DNA from: Salvia splendens | Lineage: Eukaryota > Streptophyta > Magnoliopsida > Lamiales > Lamiaceae | DNA length: 64,000 nt | Direction: 5' to 3' | Assembly: GCF_004379255.2 (NCBI RefSeq) | Contig: NC_056048.1 | Coordinates: 15,089,197 to 15,153,196, forward strand | Shown: positions 12,297-23,769 of the stretch, one piece after another | Layout: each line of letters opens with the position of its first letter | Numbering within the stretch: the first letter of the stretch is position 1 | The notes under the pieces: model-generated | Databases searched by the model: none | The model's input: the letters and a program-made list of their open reading frames with translations, nothing else | What the model was told of the DNA's origin: nothing | Position numbers and translations under genes: made by a program

Positions 12297-12299
<3 letters not shown>
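10676..12299. mobile_element. Foldback-like element in the same (TA)n tract (element B)
   Basis: 1,624 bp between (TA)n tracts; the ends are GGGATG and, inverted, GGGGAGCG, followed by related CTTTTTCC-rich sequence. The core is a near-perfect inverted repeat of 547 bp per arm (10,856-11,402 and 11,560-12,106) around a 157-bp loop. Each arm holds three copies of a CCCCTAAGGG...AAGCTTAGGGG hairpin module. No protein is encoded. Confidence 0.75.
10856..12106. repeat. 547-bp inverted repeat with 157-bp loop
   Basis: Left arm 10,856-11,402 and right arm 11,560-12,106 are reverse complements with only a few mismatches. Within each arm, three direct modules each contain CCCCTAAGGG, AAGCTTAGGGGC and GTATAGTACGTA. 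A transcript across it would form a very long hairpin. Confidence 0.9.
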
Positions 12300-12335
<36 letters not shown>

Positions 12336-13083
12336 AAAAGTATAAATTCTTACAAGACTTTTTCGGTTTGATATTGTCATGGTTGATTTGAAAGAAGGTG
12401 AAGCAATAGGTTGTGAAGAGGATGCGTCGTCGGTTTCTTAGCTAAATGAACCTATAAAGAAGTGGTTAAATCAAGGATTATTGATATTTTGATTGACAAA
12501 GTTGAATTTATTGTAATTACATACCCGGTTGTGTTGGATTTCCTTAGCACATCCCGTAGCATTATACATTTTCACAAAGAAATGATTAGGTGAAATCATA
12601 TGGAAAGTCAAGAAGTCTCCAACTCTCAAGTTCCGATCCTTGTGGAATTGCTCCCAACCATCGTCCAAGCATATTCTTCCATCTGAAAGTGTTTAGACTT
12701 TTGTTTCCCAAATTTTTTGTAGGATTTGTCTTCAAGTGTGCAAATTGGTCCAAGCTTAACTGAATATTGTGTTTGGAAGCTTCTTGGAAAGACCTGTTTT
12801 ATTATTTAACATAAATGTAATTATTTTTGTGCATCTAGGTGATACAAGGAATTTTATTTGAAATAAAAACTAAAAGTACTAAACAAATTTCAATACAATT
12901 GATAATCTTTCTCAAAAGATATTCTTCAGCATATGTTGACGATTAACAAATACATACCACCTTTGATTGTTCTTCAATGGGTAATACTGTGAAGAATTCT
13001 GGAGCATCATCCTCATCCATGTAAGAGTAGTATTCTGGAATCACATCCTCCTCCATGTATGAGTTGTCTGTTGATTTAGCCAT

Positions 13084-13487
13084 TTGGTAACAGAGAGAAT
13101 GTTTGGAAGATGGAATTGGTTTGAGATTTGAGAGAAGATTTGCACGAGTAATTGATTATGTGTAGGTGTAGTGGTTGTTGCCTTTATGGATTGGTAGGTG
13201 AAAAGGATTTGAATTCTGTGTAGTGTAGTTAAGAAAATAATTAATGAAGAGTTTAAAATTGTATTGATATAGTGGCTGAGGGAGAATGGATAAGGAAATA
13301 CAACAGTATCTCCAAATTTTCACAATTATTACGCATAAGATTTTCTTTCATTTGCACTCCGGGTGTATAATTATATATTAAGATTATACGCAATAATGAA
13401 GTGCATCTCATATTCTCAATAGGGATAATTTAGATTTTCTATGGACGAAAAACCAAACATAATTATAGGGATACACACAGATATTTA
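13084..13487 (-). promoter_or_regulatory. Upstream region of the left B3 gene
   Basis: Sequence directly upstream of the ATG at 13,083, shared with 42,612-43,015 and again with 41,359-41,762 in the right arm. It probably holds the 5' UTR and core promoter, but no precise element can be assigned from the sequence. Confidence 0.4.
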
Positions 13488-14169
13488 GAGCATCTGCAGC
13501 GGTGAGTTTGGCTCGTCCGTCCGTCCGTCCGTGCCAGCCGCACGGCACCCGCTGTCCGCCGCTGTGCTCTCACCGCTGGCATAGCTCTACTCGATACATA
13601 GAGCACGTCCGTGCCGCTGAGCAGGGCGACGTGGCACGTTTCTATCGGCCGTTGGCATTTTCTTTTTCTTTTTTAAAAAATATTAAAAAAAAATCGAATT
13701 CCCAAAAATATACAGATTTTATTACCATTTTTTTGAAATTTTTTTTGAATTTTTTTAAAAAATATTATATAAATACACACATTCATCATTCATTTGGGTG
13801 AAATTCGGCCACAAGTAGTGGGTTTTTTCAATTTTATGAATTTAATTATGTAATTTTTAATTTTTAGGATTTAAATTATGTAATTTTTAATTTTTAAGAC
13901 TTTAATTATGAAAATTTTAATTTTTAGGATTTTAATTATGTAATTTTTAATTTTTTTGTAATTTATAATATTATTCCGGTTATTTTTAATGTATTTTAAT
14001 ATTATGGAAATGTTTTTATTTAAATTGAATAATAAAATGGTGGGACCCTTGAGCATGTCCTTGCGGAAGAGCACGGATGTAGGCGTTGTGCTCTTGCCTA
14101 AGAGCAGGGAGTAAAAGTGGGTCCGGCCCACATCCGTGCTCGTTGGCAAGAGCACGGATGGGGATGCTC
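13488..14169. mobile_element. PIF-type MITE, left-arm copy
   Basis: 682 bp with TTA duplications (13,485-13,487 and 14,170-14,172). Ends are GAGCATCTGCAGCGG and, inverted, GAGCATCCCCATCCG. It contains an AT-rich core and a TATAAATACACAC stretch that looks like a promoter remnant of a PIF ORF. The orthologous copy is at 40,644-41,358, so the insertion predates the inverted duplication. Confidence 0.85.
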
Positions 14170-14838
14170 TTAAAATTATATTCAATATTTTTATGCATAT
14201 GTATTCTCCATTGACAACTCAGTAATTAATTACAATTATAATTAGATGAATACGTAATTAACCATATCAATTATATGAAAAGTAATTAACTAATATTATA
14301 ATTTGATGTATATTTACGAACATCAAAAAAAGAATATAATTACATTCGAAAATCCCTCATTCATTGTCCAAGTATTATTTTGCATTTGAAGTTGTTTGCA
14401 TTCTCTGTCCTAATTAAGTTGGCACAGAACTTTTGATCACGTAGACACGGAGTATGTAAAATAATTTGCTTTATTCACATCTTGGACGAAGTATAGGATT
14501 TGCATGGGTGGAAGCATTGATGTTTGGTTTCTTGATTTTAATTTTATAAATTTCAATTCATGTTTTGTTTAATATTTTACACTAGAATTTTTTGTTGATA
14601 TGAAAATTTGAATCATTATTAGCTATGCTTTAGTTATTTTCAAATTTTATTTGTTGTTTTTTATATTTATCTTATTTTTCATGTTTGTTAATTTTAATTT
14701 TCTCTATTTAACTCAGTAAATATTTATTCTTAAATATTATGCTCTTTGTTCCAACTAAGTTGATACATAAAATTTTTGGGTATGAAGACACGGAGTTTCT
14801 AAAATAATTTCCCTTATTCACACGAAGTATAGGATTTA
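14170..14838. other. AT-rich arm spacer, no gene seen
   Basis: Matches 39,977-40,640 in inverted orientation. No coding or RNA gene is visible. Confidence 0.5.
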
Positions 14839-15125
14839 GAGCATCCACTACGCGGCGCGCCGCATTGCAGCATCCGACCCGTCCCGCGTCCCGTGTCGAC
14901 GAGACACGCGACGGGCCATCTCGCCACGCGCCTATGCGACGTGGCGCGACCCGGCGTCGTGCGTGACACCCACTCGCCGGCCCGCGAGTGGGCGTCGTCA
15001 AGTGCTGACGCAATAAATATTTTTAAAAAAAATTGAATTTTTTTTAAAAAATAAAATTTAAAAAATTTTCTAACGGTAATAATACCATTTTATTATTTTT
15101 TATTTTTAAATTAATTTTTATACAC

Positions 15126-15133
15126 TATAAATA
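15126..15133 (+). promoter_or_regulatory. TATA box of the Myb-like ORF
   Basis: TATAAATA 76 bp upstream of the ATG at 15,209, followed by a pyrimidine- and AC-rich leader. The same TATAAATACTCCTA block precedes the transposase at 49,621 and the right-arm ORF at 39,591-39,598 (reverse). Confidence 0.7.
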
Positions 15134-15208
15134 CTCCTACACTCATCCTCATTTCACACACAACTACACATCTATTCTTCTATCATCTCAATTTCCTCTC
15201 ATCACAAG

Positions 15209-16375
15209 ATGTCCGGCGAAGGCAACTACGGCGGCTCCGGCTCCGGCGGGTGGGATCTCAACGCCTTCGGCGATTGGGAGACCATGATCAACACACTGGG
15301 CAGTTCCAGTGCGTCGACGCCAGGGACCCAGGGTTCGGCGACGCCGGAGAGGTACCAACCACCCAAATTTGACGTTGATGCATATGTCTGTCCCTCCGCC
15401 CCGCGGTATTCGCAGGGATGATCCCAGATCCGGGAGGATTTTCCCGTTGATCCAACGCCGGGAGTAGGTCGAGGCGGTGGAGGTGGGCGAGGCGGTGGAG
15501 GTGGACGAGGCGGTGTACAACCCCAGTCGGGCGAGGACGAGGAGGGGGATGAAGAAGAGGAAGAGGATCTAGGTCGGCATCCGTACAGCAACCACGAAAC
15601 GCTGGCGGTGTACAACGCCTGAATCACCGTCTCGTACGATCCCATCGTCGGGAATCAACAACCCCGGAAGTGTTTCTGGGAAAAGGTCTGCGAGGTCTAC
15701 CACCAGATAAAGCCGAAAGGCTCCCGCAAGCGCAAATATAAAATGCTCCGCTCTCACTTTGACCGAGTCGACCGACAGGTCAAAAAATTCTCCGGCCTCT
15801 ACTCGGCCGAAGCGGCGAGCTACCAAAGCGGCGCCACGACAACTGACATTTTGACGTCCGCTTTGCGCGCCTACTACCAGGACACCCGTCAACAATTCAG
15901 ATTTGTTGATGTTTGGCAGGCCGTGAGGGACGAGGAACGGTGGGCCGGCGGTTTCCGCTCCAGCTCTGGCTCAAACTCAAAGCGCACGAAGCATACGGCG
16001 AGTGGCCAATACTCGTCTGGTGGTGACACCGCTGAGGGCATCAGCCCACATGAGGCTGAATTGCAGGAGTTTGCGGGTACGGTCGGCGATACTGGAGGAT
16101 CCAGCCGTGGGCGCCGTCGGCCGCAAGGGACGAAGGCGGCGAAAGCGGCTAGAGCGAGGAAGGGCCGAGGCGAATCAAGCCAGGCGGCCTCAGGATCGGG
16201 CTCGCGGGGAGGCTCAGACACACTTATGGTGGCGTACATGACCGCCACAATGGCGGACACTTCCCGCTTCTCGCACGCCCAATTCGTTGCCTGGTGGAAC
16301 GGAATTGTGCATATGGCAGCACAACTTGGCCTTCCGACTCCCCCTCAACCTCGAACGCCTCCGGAGGATGATTAG
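15209..16375 (+). pseudogene. PIF/Harbinger ORF1 (Myb/SANT-like), left-arm copy
   Basis: 389 codons in one frame. A Gly-rich N-terminus (MSGEGNYGGSGSGGWDL) is followed by an acidic linker, a SANT/Myb-like trihelix region (TVSYDPIVGN, FWEKVCEVYHQIKP, MLRSHFDRVDRQVKKFSGLY) and a basic C-terminal region like the NAM-associated domain. In PIF/Harbinger elements this second protein binds DNA and helps bring the transposase to the ends. Two TGA codons break it, at 15,419-15,421 and 15,620-15,622; the second replaces the conserved Trp that the right-arm copy keeps. Confidence 0.88.
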
Positions 16376-16664
16376 CCGGCGAAGTAGTTTTTTATTTTCT
16401 TTAAATTTGTATTTTAAATTATGTTGTGTGTTTTTAATAAAGTGTGTTTGTTTTAATTGAATTGGGCTGGAAAAAAAAATAAAAAATTAAATTAAATAAA
16501 TAGTAATTTAAGGGACGGAATAAGGGACGATTAAGGGACGGAGGGTTACAGGTTCCGTCCCTTAGTTAAGGGATGAAGGAATAAAGTACAGTGGAGCCCT
16601 CAAATAGTAGTTTAAGGAATAAAGTATGAGAGACCCACGAACCCTCCACCGTGAGGGTGTTAAA

Positions 16665-17160
16665 AAAATTGTTGTTGGTTGTTACTGTGCTGTTGGGCTA
16701 TGTTTGTGGTTCCTATTGTGTGTGAAATAGCCACCCCTTGATATGGTTTGGAGGCTTTTCACAATGCCTATGATGACATTTTTCTAAGGTGCTTTCATGA
16801 TGCTGAATTGTTGCTATAGTTGATGGATTATGTTGTTGGTTGTTGCATTCTCTGTTGGGATATGTTTGTGGTTCCTGCTGTGTGTGAAATAGCCACCCCT
16901 TGATATGGTTTGGAGGCTTTTGACACTGCCTTATGATGACATTTTTTTGCTGTGCTTTCATGACGGTGAAATGTTGATATATTTGCTGGAATTTGTTGTT
17001 GGCTGTTGCTGTGCTTATGGGGTATGTTTTGTGGTGCTTATTTTATGTGAACTAGCCAACCCCTTGATCTGGTTTGGAGGCTTTTGATGGTGTATTGTTG
17101 TTGGTTGTTGCTATGATGTATAAAAGCCACCCCTTGATCTGGTTTGGAGGCTTGAGCCAA
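16665..17160. repeat. Subterminal tandem repeats of the mariner element
   Basis: Three and a half copies of a unit of roughly 160 bp containing GTTGTTGGTTGTTGC, AGCCACCCCTTGAT and GGTTTGGAGGCTTTT. They sit between the transposase 3' end and the presumed left TIR. Confidence 0.85.
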
Positions 17161-17400
17161 TGCCCTATGATGAAATTTTTCTGAGGGTCTCATATCATTA
17201 TCCTGAATATGTGCATTACATTAGGTTTGCACTATGTATGTATACCAAAACACCAAAAACATCAGACCCTAACCCAAAAAATATAGGGGCTGACCAACAC
17301 ACCAAAAAAATCAGACTACCCTATTCCATAAACACTATGGCCTGACCAACATACCAAAAAGATCAGACCACACTATCACATACACATCACTTTGGATGAC

Positions 17401-18841
17401 CTAGAAACCAAATGCATTTGACAGAGGGCTAATATCATACATTGACCCAACATTGTTCTCTGACATTTGTAAGTAGTGCAACACATCTCTCACAACATCC
17501 TCCTCCACTTCCAGCACATTGGGGAGTCCCCCATTTCTTTGTAGTCTGTCATTGTTGATGTGTGGGACTTTGTATCCATTTCCACCTCTGCACTGTAGGA
17601 TTTCAGTGAGGCAAGCCTGCAAGCTTAGGAAAACTCCGTTGAGAGTTTGTGGTGACAACTCTGCAAATGAGCTACACACATTCCCCACAAGTTCATCCAC
17701 GGTCTTGCATGGTTTCTCATGCTGCAGTGACTGAATTGCTCTAAAAAATCTCAGGTCTAAGATGTTAGTGTCAGGGGAATTAGGTGGTTGACAAATCAGT
17801 TGGATTTTAAATCCATCTGAATTGGCAACGGCCTGAAAATCTGCATCATGGCACTTATGCGTGGGGTTGCATTATCTTGCTGAATGTAAATGTCTTTACT
17901 TGCCCCAACAGGCCACTTGGCCTTAATTGCAGGTATAATCTGGCATAAAGAACAATAACATAGCTAGATGATGATCTTTTTTGTATTATTATGATCTGAT
18001 AGAATGAAAAAAGTTGCATACCTTGTGGATAAGGCAGTCCCTCATCACTGCCTTTTGTGACTGAATTGATTGCTTTGGTTTCCATGGTGCCTCTTGCCAT
18101 GTTCTTTGACTTCCTCTGTGCTGGCAGTACTTCAGTGAAGGGAAATATTCCCACCTTACCATCATAAGTTGCCTGCCCATCCATACCAAACTGTGGTCTA
18201 CTGACAGCACACATAAACATCAATTTGGTGATGTATCTCTTGGATTTGCATGACCTATATGGCTCATCTTCATTCGGCAAGAGGTAGTACCTGTCTGACA
18301 CCTTGGTCATATAGAACCAGTTTTCATCTATATGCACTACATTGTGCATGCTTTGAAACTGAACTCTACCTTGAGTAATCTGTGGTTGAAGTTGACTAAG
18401 ACTCCATCTAGATCTTGCTATCTTATTCATATTGGTGAGGGCAGGTTTGATTGCATTTGTATATGGTCGTAGTTTACCTTGCTTCACCCACTGACCTAAT
18501 GTGCTCTTGCTCACATTCAATTTTACTGTCATCTTTCTCAGGGAAGATCTTTCAAGAGTAGATAAGTTTCTATCCTTTTCTTGATCAAGTTCTAATATGT
18601 CAACATGATGGTAGCCTCTAACTTTTCCTTCCATCATTGCAGGTTCTCCCCTTTGCATCTGCTCCTTGGCTGCCTTCCATAGCCTATATACTGTGTTCCT
18701 ACTGATGCTAAAAGTTTCTGCTGTCTCCATTACAGCCCCTCTTGCTAGTACTCCATCATGGTTGTGCTTGAGTAGAAACTGCACCGCATTATTCTTCATG
18801 CTGCTGCTCAAGTGCAGGGTTTGCCTCTCCCCATTATCCAT
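17401..18841 (-). pseudogene. Mariner-like transposase with one intron
   Basis: Exon 1 starts at the ATG at 18,841. It has an N-terminal helix-turn-helix (ISRNTVYRLWKAAKEQ, then VSKSTLGQWVKQGKLRP) and the first catalytic Asp (HIDENWFYMTK). An intron of about 70 bp follows (GTATGC near 18,021 to CAG near 17,950), then a block with the second Asp (IYIQQDNA) and the third (NSPDTNILDLRFFR), giving the plant DD39D pattern. The frame runs on from about 17,820 to the stop at 17,401. A one-base shift before the intron (ACAAAAGGCAG) and another after QQDNA break it. Otherwise it is full length. Confidence 0.88.
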
Positions 18842-19377
18842 CCCTATGATGAAATTTTTCTGAGGGAGATGAATTTACTTAATTGTGCAAGAGTTTTTTT
18901 GGTAGATTTTCAGATTTGGGGTTGTTGGAGATGGCTTAAATGAGTGTAGTTGATGCATTTATAGTAGCTGTGGAGTTGTACTTGTTGGATTTCAAATTTC
19001 CCTCAAACTCTTTGTAGAGGGAAATTTGAAACTTTCACTTCCCTCTTGTATTTTGAGGTGATTTCACCTGGTTTTGATCAATTATGTAATGGAAGGCAGT
19101 TTTTTATGTTGAGTGTTATTATGTCCATTTTCAAAATTGGAAGCCTGAAATTAAATTTGAGATTCCATGAACTGAAATGGAAACGTGCTGCATTGTTGTA
19201 TGCAAACCAAAACCAAAAACAAAAAATTGGGCAGCTTGGTGTATGCACACTAAACAAAAAAGGTTTAAACAATTTAGGTGGATCCCAACTTCCACTATCA
19301 CACACCATTTATTACACATTCTAAAACTTTCTTAAAACCCGTGCCTTGGAAAAATGAGACTACTATTGCTGGACGGA

Positions 19378-19885
19378 GGGATCAATTCCATTTAAAGAAA
19401 TTTTTTTCTTTCTAAAAAGATAAAATCTCAATCTTCATTAAAAATACTTCAATCACTTTTTCTATCCATCTCCCTTACTTAAATAAATGCAGGCAACCCG
19501 TGTCATTTCAAAACTTGTCTAGTTTTTAAGGACGACGGAAATATAATACAAATATCGTAACATAGAATTCTCACATAAATATATGCATTTCCTACCGTCG
19601 CTAAAAATTAAAATGAGCATAAGTTGGTTAACTTCAAAAATCAAAATATCAAGATTCTAAGTACTGGCTTATTTATATAGTAGTGGAAGGTAAAATTAGA
19701 GCACGATAATACAAAAGAAATACGTGCTAGATAATTACACCAGCAAAACAATTCCCAATTAACTAAATAATTCATGTTGTTCCGCAACTTTTGCTTTGCT
19801 TTGCGTTGCGTTACGTTGCGTTGCGTAAAAAAGATCATCAAACGAAATGAAATCAATCTATTTATAAGGTTAGATTCTGTATAGT
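19378..19885. other. 3' flank of the kinase gene, no gene seen
   Basis: AT-rich, with a short TTGCG repeat at about 19,800-19,826. It may include the kinase 3' UTR. No open frame with recognisable similarity. Confidence 0.5.
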
Positions 19886-22800
19886 TCACTGAAACCCATT
19901 GCTCCATATTCCCAAATGACCATCTTGAGTAAGCAAATCGGGATGAAAATATGGCTTGCCACCAACCGCTCTAGCTAGGCATGTAACCTTAACTGACCAT
20001 GAGCAGATACGCCGGTATGTATCACGGGCCGCCCATTGTATCAACTGGAGCGGAGATTTCAGCAGCTTCTTCACCGTATCCACTATACTAACGAACGAGG
20101 GGCGCTCGGCAGGGTCACTGCAATTATATATCAATAGTCAGTAACCGATACCAAATGTAAGAGATAAAAACAAAGGTAGGGAAGAAGTATTACTCGGCCC
20201 AGCAAGCCTCCATCAGAGACACCAAGACTGGGGAGGTGTTTGGTGGGATTGCAAGCCTTCGATTCTGAAAAGCAACTGCTCCAACCACCTGCGAGTTTGA
20301 AAAGAGTTGCACGGGTAATTTACCCTAGTTTGATTGACCATGCGTACATACGGTAGATTCTATTTCCGGCCCCAACTTAAACATATCCACCAAAAATAGT
20401 CATGTTTTTTCATTTTGGATTGTTCAACATAATTAGTCTCTAAGTTTCTCTACTTCAACAATATTTCTTTATTTCCTACTTAACCAATTTTACATTGAAA
20501 CTCCTGTCGTCCACTATCAAAACTATTTTTTCGGATTTTTGTTTATGGACGGAGGTAGGACGTAGTAAGTAGTACTCCCTCCATCCTTCTGTAGTAGTGA
20601 CATTTCTTTTCGGCACGGGATTTAAGAAATATTGTTTTAAATGAGTTAATTAAAAGGAGAATAAAGTAGAAAGGAAAAAGGTAAAAGATGAAGAGAGTGT
20701 AAAGTAAAAGACAGTAAAGTACTTTTAGCCAAAAAATGAAATGACTCAGCTACAAGATGAAGAGAGTGTAAAGTAAAAGACAGTAAAGTACTTTTAGCCA
20801 AAAAATGAAATGACTCAGCTACAAGATGAAGAGAGTGTAAAGTAAAAGACAGTAAAGTACTTTTAGCCAAAAAATGAAATGACTCAGCTACAGTGGGACA
20901 ACCCAAAAAGGAATACGACTCACCTACAGAGGGACGGAGGGAGTACTATACAACATGTATTTTATTTCTATAGCTCAGTTTATATTATCGCCTGGGCAGG
21001 GCTAAGACCGCTCCAAGGCTGTTGCATTGTGACGAGCTCCCATAAAATTACTCCAAAACTGTAAACATCAGATTTCTCATTGGAGGGCTCTCCGCAAAGA
21101 AATTCAGGGGCCATCCATTCAGGCTGAAATGAGAAAAGGAGACCATTAGATGCTGATTGCACTCTACCTAGTTAGCAGCACCCATAGGACAGACAGGGAG
21201 ATCCGACACGATTGTATGATAGAGAAATATTTACAAAGAGAGAGAGAGGGAGGGAGGGACTTAACAGTTCCAGCAACAGACTTTGATGAAATGAATGTAT
21301 TTGCTTTGAATCTTGACAAGCCGAAATCACACACCTAAGTCGTGTTATAGATAAATCTTTTAGTTACAAACTATTTTAATAGAAGCTGGGAGAGACATAA
21401 TAAGGCGTTACCTTAACAGTCCAATTCCGATCAACCAACAGATTTGGTGATTTCAGGTCCCAGTGGACGATAGGTGGGTTAAGACGATGAAGATAATTGA
21501 TTCCCTTAGCCTACACACAGTTTGAAGTTCAAGAGATGAATAATTTAATGATTTCAACAAGAGATGAATCAGATGAACTATACAAGATTCAAAACGAACC
21601 ACATCGAGAGCCATGAGTAGAGACTTCCAAGAGATGAATAATTTAATGATTTCAACAAGATATGAATCAGAAGAACTATACAAGATTCAAAACGAACCAC
21701 ATCGAGAGCCATGCGTAGACGCCTCCTCTGATCCAATATCTCCCCAGCAGTTGGTCTGTGTATCAGCCGGAATAGACTGCCTCTGAATCACAAAAAATGA
21801 ATATTGTAGAGAATAAAAACTATACAGTCTTGCTTTGTACAAAGTTAAGATGGGTGCTACGATTCAGAACACACGACCTCGGCAAGTACTCTGTTACTAT
21901 AGATAGATGCGGATGTCTTGTAACAGCTCCCATGAACAGCACAACATTAGGATGACGGACACGTTTCATGATGGCAACCTGCGAAAGAGACGAATAGAAA
22001 ATTAGAGGTTAGGTGATATGGAAGGCACCAAGTGACACTCCCATTAGAATGGCAACCAGTAAATATAGATGCATCAGAAATTGAGACAATTTTATGGAGT
22101 ACATCGGCACATACACTTGTAGCATGTTAACCTGACTATATCTAGTACTCCCTCCGTCCCACAATAAGAGTCACATTTTACCATTTCGATCCGTCTCACA
22201 ATAAGAGTCACATTTCACTTTTACCATAAATGGTAAATAGGTCCACATTTCACTAACTCACTTCACTCACATTATATTTCTTAAAACACGTGCCCACACC
22301 AAAGGTGACTCCTAATGTAAGACGGAGGGAGTAATATTATTTCTGCCAAAGAGATAACAATCAAATATGCATAAGAAATAAAAATTATCCTGAAGCAAGT
22401 CAAATACAAGCGTAGCGATTTCTTATCTGATATACTCCTTCCGTCCCATTAAATATGCAACATTTGCTTTTCGGCACGGGATTTTATGTAGTATTGTTTT
22501 GTGAGTTAATGAAAAGAGAATAAAATAAAAGAGAAGAAAAAGTAAAGAGAGTATTGTTTCCATTTTTAGAAATGTTTCATTTTTAATGGGACAAACCATA
22601 AAAGAAAACGTTTCATTTTTAATGGGACATGGGAGTACTATAAAACATCCCAATATTATCATAACACAATCATAAACAATTTTAGAGGATAAACAAGTTT
22701 ATGTAATGGTTTGAGCTAATAGGACATAAATTGAAGCATATATATGCTTATTTTATGAAAATTTGAAAATAGATCTTAGCAGTTTTTAGAATGTATTTTA

Positions 22801-23769
22801 AAGCATGGGTGTGTAATTTGTGATCTAGATCACAATGATAGTATTAGGTGGTCATGAAGTTGTGGTAAAATGGGATTTTATGAAAGTGTTAATTGACAAT
22901 ATAAAAATTAGATACGTACAATAACAAATATTCATAATTTACTTTTCTTTAAACCAAGGAAAAAGTTCACAAAATCAAAAGCTTCTAAACCTCCATCACT
23001 AAGATTCAAAGAGACATTGTAAAATATGCCTAAAGAAAATTGAAAAGTATCTATACCTCCCTTAGAAACTCCTTCAATTGATCATCATGAAAATCCTGGA
23101 TGGTTAGAACCTTAACTGCTACATCCTGCAGGTATACTAAAATTTCAGCTACACCAAGTCCTAACTACCGAAAAATATCGAGAAGGGAAAACCACAACAA
23201 ATCAAGGGGAAAAAGCATAGATATCAATAAAACTTAAGAAATCTGTTTCGCACAAAATTCTAACCGATCCATGCCATTCAGCCCGATGAACTGTGCCGAA
23301 AGATCCTACCAAGTGAAACAACCAGTGCATCAAAACAACAGTTTGTGAACTAGTTAGCGTCATTTAATACAAGAAACAATCCTACCAGCTCCAACACGTT
23401 CTTTGATATGTAACTCATCCCATGCGATCTCAAGCCAATCCATTGCAAGAGAAGGCTCAATGCTTAAATATCTAGGAATCAATGAACCATGATAGTTCAA
23501 ATTATCATAACATTTGTTCTTAATCTGCTGCTCATCTTTGCTTTCACATAAGGATACTTTTGGTGGTTGTCGACCAGCTTGAGCTAAAACCGCATTTCCT
23601 GCTACAACAATCTCCTTTTTATAAGTTTGTTTTATGATAATTCTGTCAGTTCCTGGTTTAGAATGACCATCTTCGGACACTGCAACACCAATATCAAAAA
23701 CATCCATGCTGCTCTTGTCATTTTCTACTCTTTCCGGACGGGTAACGCCCTTGAGTCCATCTGCGCGGA
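19886..23769 (-). CDS. Intact kinase-domain exons 5-14 of the Raf-like MAPKKK
   Basis: Exons 5-14 read in one frame with compatible phases. Visible motifs are the Gly loop ([13 protein letters not shown]), the ATP-binding Lys (VAVKVL), [12 protein letters not shown] in the catalytic loop, [17 protein letters not shown] and [14 protein letters not shown], ending [22 protein letters not shown] in place of HRD is also seen in At4g24480-type kinases, so it is probably a clade trait. The protein should be a cytosolic Ser/Thr kinase of the plant MAPKKK Raf group. Exon 12 would use a GC donor (20,990-20,991). Near the C-terminus one missing A after LIQ appears to change a short ending into a 40-residue extension that stops at 19,886. 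Confidence 0.85.
20575..20943. mobile_element. Stowaway MITE in kinase intron 12
   Basis: Starts CTCCCTCCATCC and ends GGGACGGAGGGAG, with TA duplications at 20,573-20,574 and 20,944-20,945. It contains a 69-bp unit repeated three times (about 20,690-20,890), which is unusual for the family. Confidence 0.92.
21530..21725. repeat. 98-bp tandem duplication across the exon 9 donor site
   Basis: The copy starting at 21,530 repeats at 21,628 with a few substitutions. The unit includes the last bases of kinase exon 9 and its GT donor, so intron 9 holds a decoy donor near 21,600. Confidence 0.88.
22148..22331. mobile_element. Stowaway MITE in kinase intron 7
   Basis: 184 bp with CTCCCTCCGTCCC and GACGGAGGGAG termini and TA duplications on both sides (22,146-22,147 and 22,332-22,333). 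No coding capacity. Confidence 0.93.
22435..22635. mobile_element. Second Stowaway MITE in kinase intron 7
   Basis: 201 bp starting CTCCTTCCGTCCC and ending GGGACATGGGAG, flanked by TA. Its right TIR is degenerate. It lies about 100 bp from the MITE at 22,148-22,331. Confidence 0.8.

Larger units (their letters stand above)
3585..13083 (-). pseudogene. B3-domain (REM-like) gene, left copy, split by Copia and two (TA)n elements
   Basis: Exon 1 runs from the ATG at 13,083 to 12,958 and encodes an acidic N-terminus rich in EDD and YYS. Exon 2 (12,793-12,525) carries the B3 core DDGWEQFHKDRNLRVGDFL and HFFVKMYNA. Exon 3 (about 12,451-12,355) is a linker. Exon 4 (from 9,058) gives a second B3-like block (LKKAED, then GSSGFYKECSLCEGMQ) ending at 3,730. 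A short exon 5 lies near 3,630-3,585. Exon 2 needs a frameshift and contains TAA just before the B3 core in both arms, so the gene was broken before the duplication. Copia is inserted in exon 4. REM proteins are presumed nuclear DNA-binding factors. Confidence 0.72.
1..16616. repeat. Left arm of a large inverted duplication
   Basis: The sequence is the reverse complement of 38,112-48,509 once later insertions are set aside. Matching blocks are 1-407 with 48,509-47,065, 2,465-3,855 with 46,985-43,960, 8,948-9,146 with 43,960-43,770, 12,310-14,838 with 43,765-39,974, and 14,839-16,616 with 39,973-38,112. Homology reaches base 1, so the arm probably continues beyond the window. It breaks at about 16,616, inside the 3' end of a PIF element. 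Exons and transposon ORFs match with only scattered differences, which indicates a fairly recent duplication. Confidence 0.9.
14839..16659 (+). mobile_element. PIF/Harbinger element with Myb-like ORF only, left-arm copy
   Basis: Starts GAGCATCCACTACGCGG after TTA (14,836-14,838). It has the subterminal palindrome at 14,969-14,992, a TATAAATA box at 15,126-15,133, the Myb-like ORF, then the AAGGGACGG-rich 3' subterminal region. The last about 40 bp differ from the right-arm copy, which ends GGATGGCC, so this 3' terminus is damaged or replaced near the mariner element. No transposase is encoded. Confidence 0.85.
16640..19377 (-). mobile_element. Mariner-like element (plant MLE)
   Basis: Defined by a plant mariner transposase and by the right end, where AAATGAGACTACTATTGC is followed by GGACGGAGGGAT, the usual MLE/Stowaway terminus. 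The left end is uncertain: CCCTCCACCG near 16,642 may be a degenerate TIR. The element abuts the damaged 3' end of the PIF element at 14,839-16,659 and so lies at the breakpoint of the inverted duplication. The 5' ATG region word CTATGATGAAATTTTTCTGA at 18,844 recurs at 17,166. Confidence 0.75.

Noticed and set aside
9147..12299. Helitron identity for elements A and B
   Set aside because: They have terminal inverted repeats and TA-tract flanks, and lack the TC start, CTRR end and 3' hairpin of Helitrons.
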